Shown here one piece after another: positions 12,682 to 24,638 of a DNA stretch of 64,000 bases. A program made the translations under genes and the position numbers. Numbering within the stretch: the stretch's first letter is position 1; each line of letters begins with the position of its first letter. Under the pieces are notes generated by a model. The model was not told where the DNA came from. It searched no databases and was given only the letters and a program-made list of their open reading frames with translations. Where the stretch lies: the NCBI RefSeq assembly GCF_009870125.1, contig NC_046683.1:13587001-13651000 (forward strand), written 5' to 3'. The DNA is from Drosophila pseudoobscura. Taxonomy: Eukaryota; Arthropoda; Insecta; Diptera; Drosophilidae.

Positions 12682-15600
12682 CATCTCAATGAGAGTCCAG
12701 TCGAATGGGCAGCAGACTACTCGTATAACAATGCCCTTTGGCTTCTCGGTTTCCATTACCATTTCCCACATTTGGCTCATGCCTCATGCCTCATGCCACA
12801 GACCACTCCTGAAAACCCACTCCTCGGCACCGGCACCCGCACCCCCACACCCGTAGCGATTGCAGCCAAAAATTTAACAGATGTCTCGCATTAGATGCGC
12901 CTCACTCGACCCCAGGGACCCGCGAGCGAAAGAGCGAGCGGGCAAGCGAGCGGTGAGGCATGCCACAGCACTGTGGCACTGTGGCACGAACAGGCTAATT
13001 ATCGAGTGTGAAAAAATAGTACAAGACAAACAAAAATAAAGCAATCAAATCAATGGGAAACGAAAGATCTCTGAATGAAGCAAGGGAACTTTATGGGAGG
13101 AAATTCCGAATCCCAACAGAAGATTTATGCTTTTTTATTCGCTATAATTTCATCAAGGCATTATTTATTGAATTAATAACTCAATAAAAGCCATATGTAC
13201 AGCTGTATCTGTATCTTTATCGGTTTGTTCGTTTGATGTACATACATACATATATCTCAATCTCATATTCATTTGTATGTATATTTATCTCTATCCCTAA
13301 GTACATTTGCATCTGTATCTCTATTTTTACATTGTTTAGTATTTGTTTCTCTATATTTGTATTCTGTTGTATTCTCTTCAAGCGGTTTTTTCTATTTCTA
13401 GACAGCATTCTCCTCTGCTGTTATTCATTACTGCTAAGCCACACTGGGTGAGAGAGAAAAAGAGAAGATGGGAAATAGATGCTTTCCACCCCAACCTTCT
13501 GGCACTGCTATTTGCTTCTAGAAATTTCTTTGAAAGTTATTTTCTTTGAAAGAATAGAATGGAATTTGTAATAGAAATTTAATACGAAATAAAATAAATT
13601 TCATTCAGTCTTCAACAACTTTTGTGGCACTGTGCCACGGCTGCCACGACTGCCGGGACATCCATCGGTCATCGGAGCAATTTACTCGACGAGCAACAAA
13701 CCAAACGAAATCGAAACAAATCGTCAACGAATAAAGCAAATCTAAATATTAATGTGCGACTCAATGAGTCGGAAACGAGCTGCCACAAGAGAGGTGGAGT
13801 GGAAGGGGACATGCCGCACGAGGGAGACCGAGCAGAGCGGAGCCTGAAGGTGCCCCCGAGATAAGCCAGGCGATGTGGCGGCAACGGCGGCGGCGGCGGC
13901 AGGTAGCAAAACGCTGTTTCCCGTTCGCGTTCCTTTTTCAATATTTACTCTTTGGATGGGAGGCTGCCTGCCTGATGCCTGCTGCATGCCACAAAGCCAG
14001 GCAGAGGCACACAGAGAGACGCGGCCAAGGAGAAGATAAAATATGGAAATGGGACACGAAACGGACACCCAGCGGACGGACAATCGGCTGGAGATTTCGC
14101 TTTAGACATAAATATTTTTTATCACTCTCGCCATCCCCATATCTCTCTTTCTCTCGCTCTCCATCTCTCGCTCTCTGTCTCTATTTTATCCCAGGGCTTT
14201 CTTCGTGTTTCGTTGCATTTGTAATGAAGTCCTGTGGACAATCCTGGAGGACTCCGCCGTAGACTAATTCAAATTTAAGCCATAGAAAATTAATATTTTC
14301 CCAGAAACACCACCCACACTCCAGCCCACTTCCTGGGGGGAAACGATGGGGCAGGGGGATGATAGAGGACCAAGCACGAGCAATGTTTCTCCGGACTACC
14401 TTCCGTTTCAAGGTCAGAACTTAAAGGGAATTCGAAATGTTCCAAGGGAATGAATGAAATGTAATTAAAGATCTCTTCTCTGTCTCCCAAAGAGCGTGCC
14501 CATCTAAGAGATAGCTTTTCCTGTATTTAGTAGACACTTAATATCACCTACTGTCTTTCTTTTCCTTTCTTAAGAGAGTGCCGGTTTAAAGGAGAGAAAG
14601 AGAGAGGGCTTTTTCCGCAATGTTCTCTGTTTTTCTTCTATTGATATCTTTCTCTTCCTTCTCCACTGCTCCCAAGAGGTAATACCCATCCCCTACTCTC
14701 CCGCTTCATAGCTTTTTTTCTTTTCTTCAACAAGATGATGACATATTCCATATCTCTCTTGTGTAAAGGACTTAAAGGATAGCTTTTCCTGTAATTAGTA
14801 GAACTAATTCGGTAATCGTACTCTATCGCTCTTTATGTCCTCTCTGTCTCTTTCTTCTCCCTTCTCTCGCTCTTCCTTTCACTATGCCCTCTGCAATTGT
14901 CATGGGGTTTTCGCCTGAGCCATAAATTAGCTCTTCCACTGACGTTTTACCGGTTGAGTCTTTAAGCCGCTGACCTTTCAACCCCCCGCCCTGAATGACA
15001 CTCCCACACCCACCCACTGATCCACCTTCCCCCACAGCCCACAGCCAAAGCGCTGAGTCCTTCTCTTTGGCTGGCTTTTTGATTAATATTTGAATGGAGG
15101 ACAACGACAAAGACGACATCGATGGCCTACAAAAAGTTAATCGTTTGTAATTTATGGCTCTCTGGAGGCGGCAAAGGGCTGTGTAAGGGGGTGTGGCCAT
15201 CAAAAAGGTAAGACACTGCACTGCACTGAAGGTAAAGTTCAATGACAATTGGAATCCCAAATCCTATTGGGAAAAGAATTGGAGTTAGTACTAAAGAAAT
15301 TTCATGCATTTTTAGCTCAAATAACGATCTTTCATTCGGAGTTTTAAAGATACATAGTTGATAGTTCTTTCAAAAAAATTCAGTGCTATATTTAATGAAA
15401 AATAACGATTGAAAATATACATTTTAAGCTCTGAAAATATGTTAAAATATGCTGTATATTTTTTAATCTTTTTGGTATATTCTCTAAGAACACCTCGAAA
15501 AGTCTGGAGTTTGATACCAATGTCCGCTTTAATGTAGTGTAGTGTAATTCTAAAATCTGATTCGTTGAATATTTGTATGGCCTCCCTAAAGATAAGTTCA

Positions 15601-17024
15601 AGAACAATGATGATATTGATGACGATTTTGTTGACAACAAAATATGTGGCACATGGAAATGGGAATGTAGAGATAGGTATAGATACAGACAGAGCCACAG
15701 GGAAAGAGAAAATCATAAGCCACTGCCACAGCGAGACCCCCTGCCCCAAGTAGAGGCAAAGGCAGAGCCATTCCAATAAATATGTTCAAGTAAAACACAA
15801 AAAAATCGAAAAAGAAAGAAAGAATGTTGATGGCAAATTTGGAATCGACGCGCATTTGCCAGTGCGGCACGAGACATGAGACCAGAGGGGCCTTGGGGCC
15901 AGTGCAGGATAGTGCCCCCGATGGGGGATTGGTGAGCGGCAGACACAATGCCTGCAATTGAAAACGGCACTCGATGATGCCCCTGCAATGATGCACTCGT
16001 TTTGCAGCAGGGAGTGTCCAATGCCACGCGAATGACCGTGAAAAGAACTTTGAACTTGAGGCTGCAAACGAGGGTTGCAAGAGGCAAGACGAATAAGTGG
16101 CATGAGGGAGGAAAGAGAAGGGGAAATCGGCGGCTCAAGTAATGAATGAATGAATGAAGAATCTGTGAATTAATGAATGAATCTCCTTTCAACAGACACT
16201 CCACCACACAACAGATAAGATAAGATACGTGTGTTTATTGAGACATAGATAAGAACACTGCACAGATTACAGATACATTTTTAAGAGACTACTCTCTCTA
16301 CCAGATCATCCCTAAATCTCAAGTTTTACGATCCACTGATAAATCTTGCTTTATACTATATTTTTCCAGGTTTCTGGAACCTTAAAATATGATTTGAAGT
16401 ATGAAATATATTTGAAAATAGTTTTAATGGGTATTTCTAATATATCCCTTATTTATTATCTATGGAAACTTGTGCTGGAAAGAGTCCTGCCAGGAGTTCG
16501 TATATATTTGTTATTTAATCAAGGGCTTTGATATCTATTAGGCCTATAAACTATTTCTTCCATAATTTTTGAAGAGTTTATTAAAAATCTCCTTTCAGTG
16601 TTTATCATTAATATCTAGAGATCCCGAAAGATTTCTTAATTGTCTTTTTTTCGGAATCTTCTTCCCTTGAATTCAAAATATCATCTTTTTCTGATATTTC
16701 CTCTGATAATAGTGGCTTTTGAGGGGTTCCTTCAAAAAGTTATTTAACAGAAAACTTTCTAAATTTATAAAGATTTTATGGGAATTTTTCGTTATTCAAA
16801 TTAAGGATATCATAAGGTAGAAGAGCTTCATCTTCTGTTGAAAGAAGATCTCCCGTAAAAGAGCTTCTGTTGAAGAAAAAGCTCCTCCAATTCCTCTTGA
16901 AGGATCTTGTAGATCTTAGACCTTTGCAAAGACCGCCCCTATGTTTGAGGGGGCTTGCAAGCGAACTAAACGTTTTGGGGGTATGCCCCAACGCGCAAAG
17001 AAGTTGTGGCAATTCTGTACTCAC

Positions 17025-18558
17025 TTTTACATTCGTTGGCATCATTATCGGTGGCACGCCCCCAGGGCCGATCGAAGTAGAAGGGCTTGCAACGCTCGCA
17101 CTCATCGCCCGCGGTGTTGTGCTTGCAGGCGCATGTCATCGTCAATTTCGAGGTCATCTGCCCCTGCAACTGCAAGCCGGAACCGGTGCGTCCGAAGTGT
17201 CCATGGGAGAGGGCGCCTCCTGCCGCTGCTCCTGCCGATGGGGCATCATCATCCTGGCCATCATCCGTATCCGAGGAGGGGGAGACCGAACCAATGGTTG
17301 CCACACACTCGGAGGCATGACCGTTGCACTTGCAACGTCCGCCGACGGCAAAGTCCGAGACGGCATAGTGCTGTGTGATGGGTGGCAGTGGCATTTCCGC
17401 CGGCTGAGGCGCTGTGGCAGCAACAGAGGCTGCTGCTGCTGCTGCAGCCTTTACTTGTGGACTGGGGGTTGTGGCAGCCGCAGCCGCAGACGCAGCCGCG
17501 GCAGCTGTGGCAAGTTTCGTCTGGAAATGCTTCTCGTAGGCACTGCTGCCGCCCTTGTGCTGCTTCGAGTGCCGCTTGCCGCTTGGCCCATCGCTGCCGA
17601 CACTGTCAGCGGCATAGTCCAAATGGAGATCATCGTCCAGCTCGAGATGCTTCTTGGGCTCCTCGTACTCCTCGTCATAGCCGGCGCTGTCGTTGTCCTG
17701 CATATTGTAGTCGTAGTCGTCCTCGTGTTCGTCCAGCTCCAGTTCGGCCTCCTGGCTGGCGCTCATCTCGTCGCTGAAGCTATTCGCATTCCGCTCCTTC
17801 TGCAGCAGCAGCTGCGGCGGCAACTCCAGTCGATGGAACACCACCCGAATGTCGGTGGCCGTCACCCAGTCCTGCAGGACCAGCGACGAGTCCAAATCGT
17901 TGGCGGACGGCCTGCCCTCCAGCGTATTGAAGGCGAACCTCTGGGCGGCGCCACCAATGTCATGCTGCGAGTTGATGCAACGTGCCTCCTGTTCGTTGAA
18001 TTTCGAGATTTTGGCCCGATCCGGTCGCCCGTAGAACTTCTGGCACTGGGAGCTGTAGAACTGGAAGGGCTGCCAGGTCTGGCCGAAATCGGAGCTCTTG
18101 AAGATCGCCAGGGAGTCGGGTCGTGCCGCACGGGGGCAGAACGATAGGGAGATGTACGTAAGCTCGTATTTCTTGCCCAGCGACAGGGTCAAGGTCACAT
18201 TATCGGGGGGCGCCGTATCGGGATCGTGGGGCACATTCACGCCCGCCGAACGCCAGCAGGTCACGTTGCTGGGATTGTTCAGGTCCGTCAGAGCGGAGGC
18301 GCCACCGCCGCCTGCGATAGTATGTCTCTCGCACACCCGGCACTCCCCCAGAGAGCCATCGCGCTGCAGTTCGCAGTAGCGTTCCGGCCGCTGGCCGCCG
18401 CAGATGCTGGAGGCCTGAACGGGATTCCCGTAGGCGGCATTCACGAAGCTGGGAAGGCACTTGCGGGGCTTCCCCTCGAAGTAGCACGGATCGTTGGGTG
18501 CGATCCCGCCGAAGATGCAGAGGGGGCCCAAGGCCAGGAAGAGCACCAAAAGCTCCAT
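17025..18558 (-). CDS. NetB: Netrin-B, first coding exon (partial gene)
   Basis: Secreted laminin-related axon-guidance cue that acts through Frazzled/DCC and UNC5 receptors at the CNS midline and on muscles. The exon encodes residues 1-511: a signal peptide (about 1-18), then the laminin N-terminal (LN) domain. Family hallmarks seen include DPCYFEGKPRKCLPSFVNAAYG near the start, NVTLTLSLGKKYELTY, QTWQPFQFYSSQC, and DWVTATDIRVVFHRL. The first laminin-EGF repeat begins at about residue 408 (GGRCKCNGHASEC) and continues with CACKHNTAG and CERCKPFYFDRPW. Two insertions interrupt the usual netrin frame: about residues 246-395, acidic then poly-Ala/Pro-rich, and about 420-470 inside the first EGF repeat. 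Long insertions point to NetB rather than NetA. The exon ends after ANECK with donor GTGAGT in phase 1; later exons are off the left edge. Start chosen as the Met directly before the hydrophobic signal. Frame is clean. NetB versus NetA is the main doubt. Confidence 0.88.
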
Positions 18559-19230
18559 ATCGTGTTCGTTTCACTCTCTCTCACTCTCTCACTCTCTCTT
18601 CCTTCGTTCAGTTTTGTTTCCCTTTTGCACTCGCGAGGATCAGCACACACTCACACAAACAGAAAAAAAACAACAGTTATAACGCGGCACTCGCGGATCG
18701 GCAGACGGCAGGCGTCACTGAGTCTGGCAGCAGCGGCGGCCGCATGCAACAGCTGCCCGCGCGCTCTTCTTCGAAATGTGTCTCGTCTCTTATTGGGGCA
18801 CCACTTACGCTTCGGTCTCTCTTTCGTTTAGTTTTTTGGTGCAACAGAAAGCCGGGGCTCTCTTCCAACTCGGTCAACCTTCGGCGCTGCTCTGTTCTCT
18901 GCTTTCGATTCCTTGGCGGCAGTATCCTGCTGCTGCTGCTGCTGCTGCGCTGCTTGGAAAAACTCACCACAGGGGGTGGCTGGGGGCCGGACGCATGTTG
19001 CGGAGGCTGTTCTGCACACACACAGGCACTAACACGAACGCACTCGCACACGAAAAAAAAGACAAACAACAAATATGCGTGGGACACGACGGAGGTTACG
19101 TTTTCGGCTTTTACGCTTCGGCTAAATGCTTCGTTTCGTCGCTGTCTGTCTCTCTCGCTTGCGCCGCTTTACGTTGTTCACCTGGCTAACGGTTTTGAAT
19201 GAATGAATGAATGAATGCATGAATGCAGGG
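18559..19230 (-). promoter_or_regulatory. NetB: NetB 5' leader and proximal promoter region
   Basis: This is the stretch immediately upstream of the NetB start codon. It is GC-richer than the intron and contains a CT/CA-rich block directly before the ATG (18,570-18,600), CTG repeats (18,928-18,950) and GA-rich words. No TATA box is evident. An initiator-like TCAGT occurs on the minus strand near 18,719, but I see no good downstream promoter element to confirm it, so the transcription start is not placed. No intact acceptor was seen just before the ATG, which suggests the leader continues unspliced for some distance. Confidence 0.4.
19197..19226 (+). repeat. (GAAT)n microsatellite
   Basis: Tandem GAAT units with one GCAT variant, just upstream of the NetB leader. 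Confidence 0.9.
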
Positions 19231-19291
19231 CGAGAGAACATGATGCTGATGCTGGAGTGTTGCCAACCGATGATGCTGCTGGGTGTGTAGT

Positions 19292-19304
19292 GTTGCTGAG
19301 CAAC
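19292..19304. promoter_or_regulatory. X-box-like palindrome upstream of NetB
   Basis: GTTGCTGAGCAAC is a palindromic pair of GTTGC half-sites with a 3-base core; it matches the general RFX X-box pattern (RYYNYY, short spacer, RRNRAC). It lies about 730 bases upstream of the NetB start codon. Binding is inferred from pattern only. Confidence 0.4.
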
Positions 19305-19341
19305 ATTTGTTGCTGGTTCGCTTGTATGCGTGTGATGTTTG

Positions 19342-19355
19342 GCAACAATTGTTGC
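19342..19355. promoter_or_regulatory. Perfect 14-bp palindrome upstream of NetB
   Basis: GCAACAATTGTTGC is a perfect palindrome built from the same GCAAC/GTTGC half-sites as the neighbouring X-box-like site, with an E-box-like CAATTG at its centre. Function inferred only. Confidence 0.4.
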
Positions 19356-20119
19356 TAGTAGTTTGTTTTCTTAAGGAACGGAGGGGATGGGATCAAAAGG
19401 GGGAATCTGGAGACATTTAATATGGGAATAATCATTATTAAATATGGAAATATATTTATTTTGTGAAATATTTACACAAAATTGTGTGTACCTTAAAACT
19501 ATTGCACAGGAAATCCAACAAAAGCAAAAATAGCAAAGGTATGCAACATCCGTTGTCTACGAAGACCATCAGAACAAAGCCAGAGAAACACTGAGAGTGA
19601 GAGTGAGCGTGAGAGGGAGCAGCATAGACAGAACGACGCCTGCGCAACGTTCTCAGCAGGCGTTTTTTTCATCTCTTTCGTGCCCTTCCTCTGTCCCTCT
19701 CTCGCTTAAGCAGAGCTTCCTGCAAATGGATTTTAATGCTCAAAGTTTAACCCACGGCATGCTCTTCCACCGCCCACACCCCCTGCAGTGCTTAGCAATT
19801 TGTAAAGAGCGCATTACCTGTGACCCACACCCGCGCCCGCACTCACGCTCTCTCTCACTCGCACTCTGCCAGTGCCACGAAAGGGAACGTGCCGTGGGAG
19901 ATCTTTGCTGAGCTTCCGTTATACCATTGTTGTTTTCTCCACCTTTTACACTCACACACACTCGCAGTCTCTGCTCTGCCGCTGCTCCAACACTCGGCCC
20001 TGCCGATTTTGATACCCTTTGTATTTGTATACGCAAAGAATTTGCAAGAATATGTATACACAAAGAATGACGCTACAATTAGTACATATCTATTGGAAAT
20101 CTAGGGAGACCATGTCCCT

Positions 20120-20185
20120 GAACAGCTATTACTCCATCACAATTGATCCTTGGTCTCTGCTGTGAGCTGATCCCAGCAAAAACCT
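20120..20185 (+). repeat. Dispersed repeat, copy A
   Basis: GATCCTTGGTCTCTGCTGTG followed by AGCTGATCCCAGCAAAAACC resembles the sequence at about 28,640-28,680 (GATCCTTGGCTTCTTCTGTG, then AGTTCTATCCAGCAAAAAAA). Roughly 75-80% identity over about 45 bases by eye, same orientation. No family assigned. Confidence 0.5.
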
Positions 20186-20609
20186 CCTCTAACTCAACAG
20201 AATCGACATGAAAATACAAATTGCTAAACGTTTAATAAGTAAAAAGGGTATTCAATGCTTCGATTCACCCATAACTTTACCTCATTTCTCTTTGATTTAT
20301 TGCTTGTGACATTTCTTTGGATTTCGAGTCCGATTCGAAGTCGACGTCGGAGCTGCGCTTCAAGTGGTTCCCCCTGCCCACCCTTCCCAATCCCCTTCCA
20401 CCCGCTCTGAAATCCCCGTCGTTATGTTTTATTTATAACGGATTTGGGCCTTTCGTCGTGCATTGTTTATAAATATTTATGGGTGAGTGGGAAAGGGACA
20501 AGGAGAGACAGCGGGAGAAAGAGAGATGGATAGTGGTTCTCCCTTTATGATTCCTTTTTCGCTTATTTTTCGACCTGCTGTGGATTTTGCTTTTCCTTTC
20601 GGTTTTTTT

Positions 20610-20725
20610 TTTTTTGTATACCCTTCAAAGATGGTAGGATACTTTCTGAACACGTTTTGGTAATGCACAGAAGGAAGTATTTTTGAACATAGAAACTGGA
20701 AAGAAAACATTCTAAGAGAGAAGGA
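20610..20725 (+). repeat. Degenerate obscura-type dispersed repeat fragment
   Basis: The sequence from TGTATACCCTTCAAAG through AATGCACAGAAGGAAGT resembles the end of a high-copy repeat that I recall from obscura-group flies (GGTATA...AGAAGGAAACG), related to the SGM/ISY/DINE-1 Helitron-like group. The match is by memory and degenerate, so the family name is tentative. Confidence 0.35.
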
Positions 20726-23700
20726 TACTCCACATTGAAGGCCATATTTTGCACATCTATTAGATATCTTTTTGGTAAAATGTTTCTCAGTCTAAGTATG
20801 GATTGGAAATCGGTATGATTTGATCATTATCTATAACAATGGTTCAAATCAAGGCTCTATAACTTAGAGCTAATATTAAAAATTATGGCAAATTTGTTGT
20901 TTTTATAGTAACTTATTTGTGAAAGATGTGGAAACGTAACACACTTCGAATATATTTTGCCAAGATCTCATGAAAGAATAGCTTATAAACTTACGTTTTA
21001 ATCAGAACGTTTGTTTTTTTCTATTACCAAATATCCAATGACAACATTTATTAATTCTGATAATGTAATTTTGTATGATTCTTCAGTCTTATTTATAAAA
21101 ATATGTTAATTTTATCATGTAGAAATGATTGACTAGGAAAAATATTTAATGAGAAAAACTAGTTTACAGATGATGTTATTTTATATGATATTTTGTTTTT
21201 TATTGTTCAATAATGAAACACTCCATACCATCCTTTATTTTAAAAGAAGAAATACAAATTTAAGAGTACTACAAAGTAACTTTACCCCTATCTCTTTTCA
21301 ATACAATGGATAGATTTTTGATCAGTATGTCTTATCAATCAGATCCTTTAACTAGATTTTAAATGCAGTCCTCACTGAAAGAGCATCTGCATTTCGCGGA
21401 ACTCAATTCCTTAGCTTTTCTGCTGTTTTGTTGTTGTTGTTTTCTTGCGGTTTTTATTTTGATTTGGGTCCATTTTGGATACAATATTTCGTGCTTTCCG
21501 TAATGGAATTTTAATTTTATTTGCTTACATCCCGAAGCTCCTAGGAAAGTGCCAGGCGATTTCTTTTTCTTTTCGAGTGAAATCTGCCCCGAGAGCACAC
21601 CACAGACCACCACTCCCGAGCTGAAGCTCCAGTTCCAGATTCAACTATTGTCAGCGATTGTCTCCTCTACGCCTCCGTTGGAGGATGGTATGGCTCCGGG
21701 GTTCGTGGCGTTCAGTGGAGCAGAAAGGTGTAATTATGACGCCGGGGCCACTTGGTCGAATGCCGCTAAATGGCCATGACCACCACCTGATCATTATGAT
21801 CATTATGATGGGGTCTCTACCAGCAGCAGCAACAGCCGCGTCTCATGAGCTGAGGCATTGAAGGCGTACCCCGAAACTGCGCGTTGATGGATACAAGATA
21901 TGCTTCCAAAAATAAGAAATGCTCTCACTCTACTATGCTCTTTCCTACACTGAAAACTCTTTGCCTGGAATGATTTACCCTTCATCTTCGAAATGAATGG
22001 AAATTCTTTAAAAATGCACTAAATGAATCGTTTCAAAGCCATTTTGAAAACATTTTTCACTTAAATCAAACTTATCAACGCTTTCTGGATCTGCAATCCA
22101 ATGCCATAAATTGCTAAGAATAATTATGGTACGCACACATCCACCGGACATCGGGAAGAAGGAGCTTCAGGATTTTGGACATTGGGCATTGGCATCATAA
22201 AATGGCAGACAGGCCAGGCAAATGACCAACAAAACACAAATCAAACTATTTTCACTTCTGCTCTGGTCGGAGGCAACACAAAGCAAGGATACACTGTCGT
22301 AGGGTGACGCACTATCCACTCTAAATATATAGCTTTCTATCTATAGCTTTTCTCTACCAAAAAATCAAATAAGAGTGAGCGAGAAACAAAAACCGAAATT
22401 TTCGGATCCAATACGGTAAAAATGGCGATTCCTTTCTCTCTCTCTCTCTCTCCCTCTCTCTTTCAGTGTGGCTTAGCATCAACCTCTGACGTCACAAGAT
22501 GAAGCATCTCCCCTATGCGTCACCTTCACTATAGCAATCTCAATCAGAGTTTTTCACCGCACTCCTCTACTCCGTTGAAGCAAAGTTATTTATGCCATGT
22601 ATCCATGGCATATATATACATATGTAGTTTTTCGGTTATACACAGACATACCACCGATGCAGACCACAGAACCCCCTCTGGTTGCCCCTCTGTTTGCCCC
22701 ACTGGTTCCACACTGGTTCATGGACCATGGAATACTCGTATTTATTTATTTGCATTTGTATTAAATTTTCAATTCATTTTCCGGAAAAATTTCTCGCTTT
22801 ACTGCTTTGCAAAATGTTTGCTAGAATATTTGTTATTTTCCCCTTTCCGCCATGTTTTTTGGGGGTTCAGAGTTCAGGGGAAGTGGTTCTTGCGGCTTCT
22901 ATGTATTTCTAATGAGCCTTATGGGTGACTGGAGTCGACTCCCGGTCCCGGACTGGACCCCTGCCTCTCATGTGTGTGTGTGTGTGGGTGTGTGTATCTG
23001 TAGTTTGTTTCATTTAAATGATTTATTTATTTTTGCTCATTCGCAAAGCTTTCGGTATGCAATGCAGACGCACGAAAATAATCTCTGACTTTTCGAGGAG
23101 TTGGCAGACCCGGATAGCCATTAGCTTTTGCAGGAGTTGGCATGTCCGTAAACTATTTCTCTGCCCTGTCCTTGCCATGTCCTGTCTTTGGTCAGAGCTG
23201 GCCCTGTTCTTGTTTTTGTATTGGGGGAAATTGCTTCTGGCATTTGATTTGTACATCATTTTTAACGAAGCATACTGTTTCCCATACACACAAAGAGCAG
23301 AGCGGTAGAAAGCGGAAGGACATGGGAATGGACAGACACAGAACATATCCGCGTTGTTGTAGCTCTTGACTCTGTGGCTGTTTGCTTCTCACTCACTCGT
23401 CGGTGGCTCTCTATCTTTTTCCCACATTCAGTTAATGAATGATCCAAAAACGTGGCATCCAGATGTGGTATACAGTGAAAGTTGTACTGTTTTCGAACAC
23501 GAGCTCTTGAGCTTCCATTCTTATATGTATATTTTTAAAGAGAAAATATACAACTCTTTGACTTTAATGGATTTTCTCTCAACGACACTTTTCTGTCGAG
23601 ACAGTCTTCACTGTACTTTTGATATATGAATTTCCCCAAAAAATACACATACGCTCACATATATTTTGTGCATTTGTCTGACATTCACTCTGCTCCTGAC

Positions 23701-24599
23701 AGGATATTAAATAGGCATATTCATTTGCAGGAAATATTAAATCAACATATTAGCAAATCAATGCCTAACGGAATCGAAGGAAGGAAGGCAGAATACATTG
23801 TGTACTTTGTAAGGAATTCATTCAAGGTATTCCGCTTCCACTCCGCTTTCGTTGTTTGGTTTTTGAAGCCAAGGCTGTGTGTTGTAGCCTTATTTGCATC
23901 CAATCGGACATGTCCATCAAATCGAACAATTCTACGAGCATTCACGATAGGTATGGTATATACATATGTACATATATCTTAAGCGCCTTAAATGTGATAT
24001 TAAATGTTAAATAATGGTCAAGTGGTTTTATTTAAATGGTTGCTGGCTGTTGGTTTTGTGTAGATATATTGAATGTATTATTAGCATTTAATTTTAATGT
24101 CTTTAGTCAGTTCCAGTCTTCAATGGGAATACCTTATGTCCATGGGGATGGGAGGTCTTTCATCCAGCTATACCAATTCCATCTTCAAGAATAAGTTAAG
24201 TAACGGAGAGATGTACCTATAAAACTCTCCCCTGATGCTTTTCTATGTGGCTTTCCCATGTACGAGGAGATCTATCTTTCTTCGCAGTGCGCGTTCCCAT
24301 CGATCCAATCCAAACCAATTGCTGGGGGATTACAAAATCAAATGAACCAAAAAATAGTGGGAAATTTCAACATAGGATTTTGAGTCGAAACTCGCATTTT
24401 CAGTTTCCATTTCGGTTCGGCATTGAGGCATATCTTTCTTTCCTTTGCAACTGCAACGTTCTTCTACTTTTTCTCGGGGGCCTGCAACGTTCCTATACTT
24501 TTCCTCGGGGCCTGCTCCGCTCTCTACTCTCTACTCAAGTGGCAGGCAGAGAGACCCAGGCGTTGTATGGTCATATCTCAAGTGCATCGGCATCAGCCT

Positions 24600-24638
24600 C
24601 ATCATCATCCTCGTCGACGTCGTCGTCGTCGTCGTCGC
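24600..24638 (+). repeat. (TCR)n triplet repeat
   Basis: TCA/TCC/TCG triplets ending in an uninterrupted (GTC)n run. It produces Ser, Asp or Arg homopolymers in the different frames, none of which belongs to a supported gene. Confidence 0.8.

Larger units (their letters stand above)
1..17024 (-). other. NetB: NetB first coding-exon intron (3' part outside window)
   Basis: The netrin coding exon to the right ends in a consensus donor (GTGAGT, minus strand, at 17,024-17,019). None of the remaining netrin parts (further laminin-type EGF repeats and the C-terminal NTR domain) is visible between here and the left edge. The whole stretch is therefore read as intron, at least 17 kb long. I found no conserved coding exon, tRNA or intact transposon in it. 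It contains simple repeats (CAA, CT, CA, GGCA), four tracts of a degenerate ATACTAGAAAA-type repeat, spaced AAGTACAGTCAC motifs and a pyrimidine-rich repeat field, listed separately. Long introns are usual for fly netrin genes and often hold enhancers, but no enhancer can be called from sequence alone. An unrelated nested gene cannot be fully excluded. Confidence 0.65.

Noticed and set aside
16870..18147. 425-codon plus-strand open frame over the netrin exon
   Set aside because: It is the antisense of a GC-rich coding exon with a clear netrin on the other strand. It has no start context and is Val/Leu/Gly-rich, as such shadows usually are.
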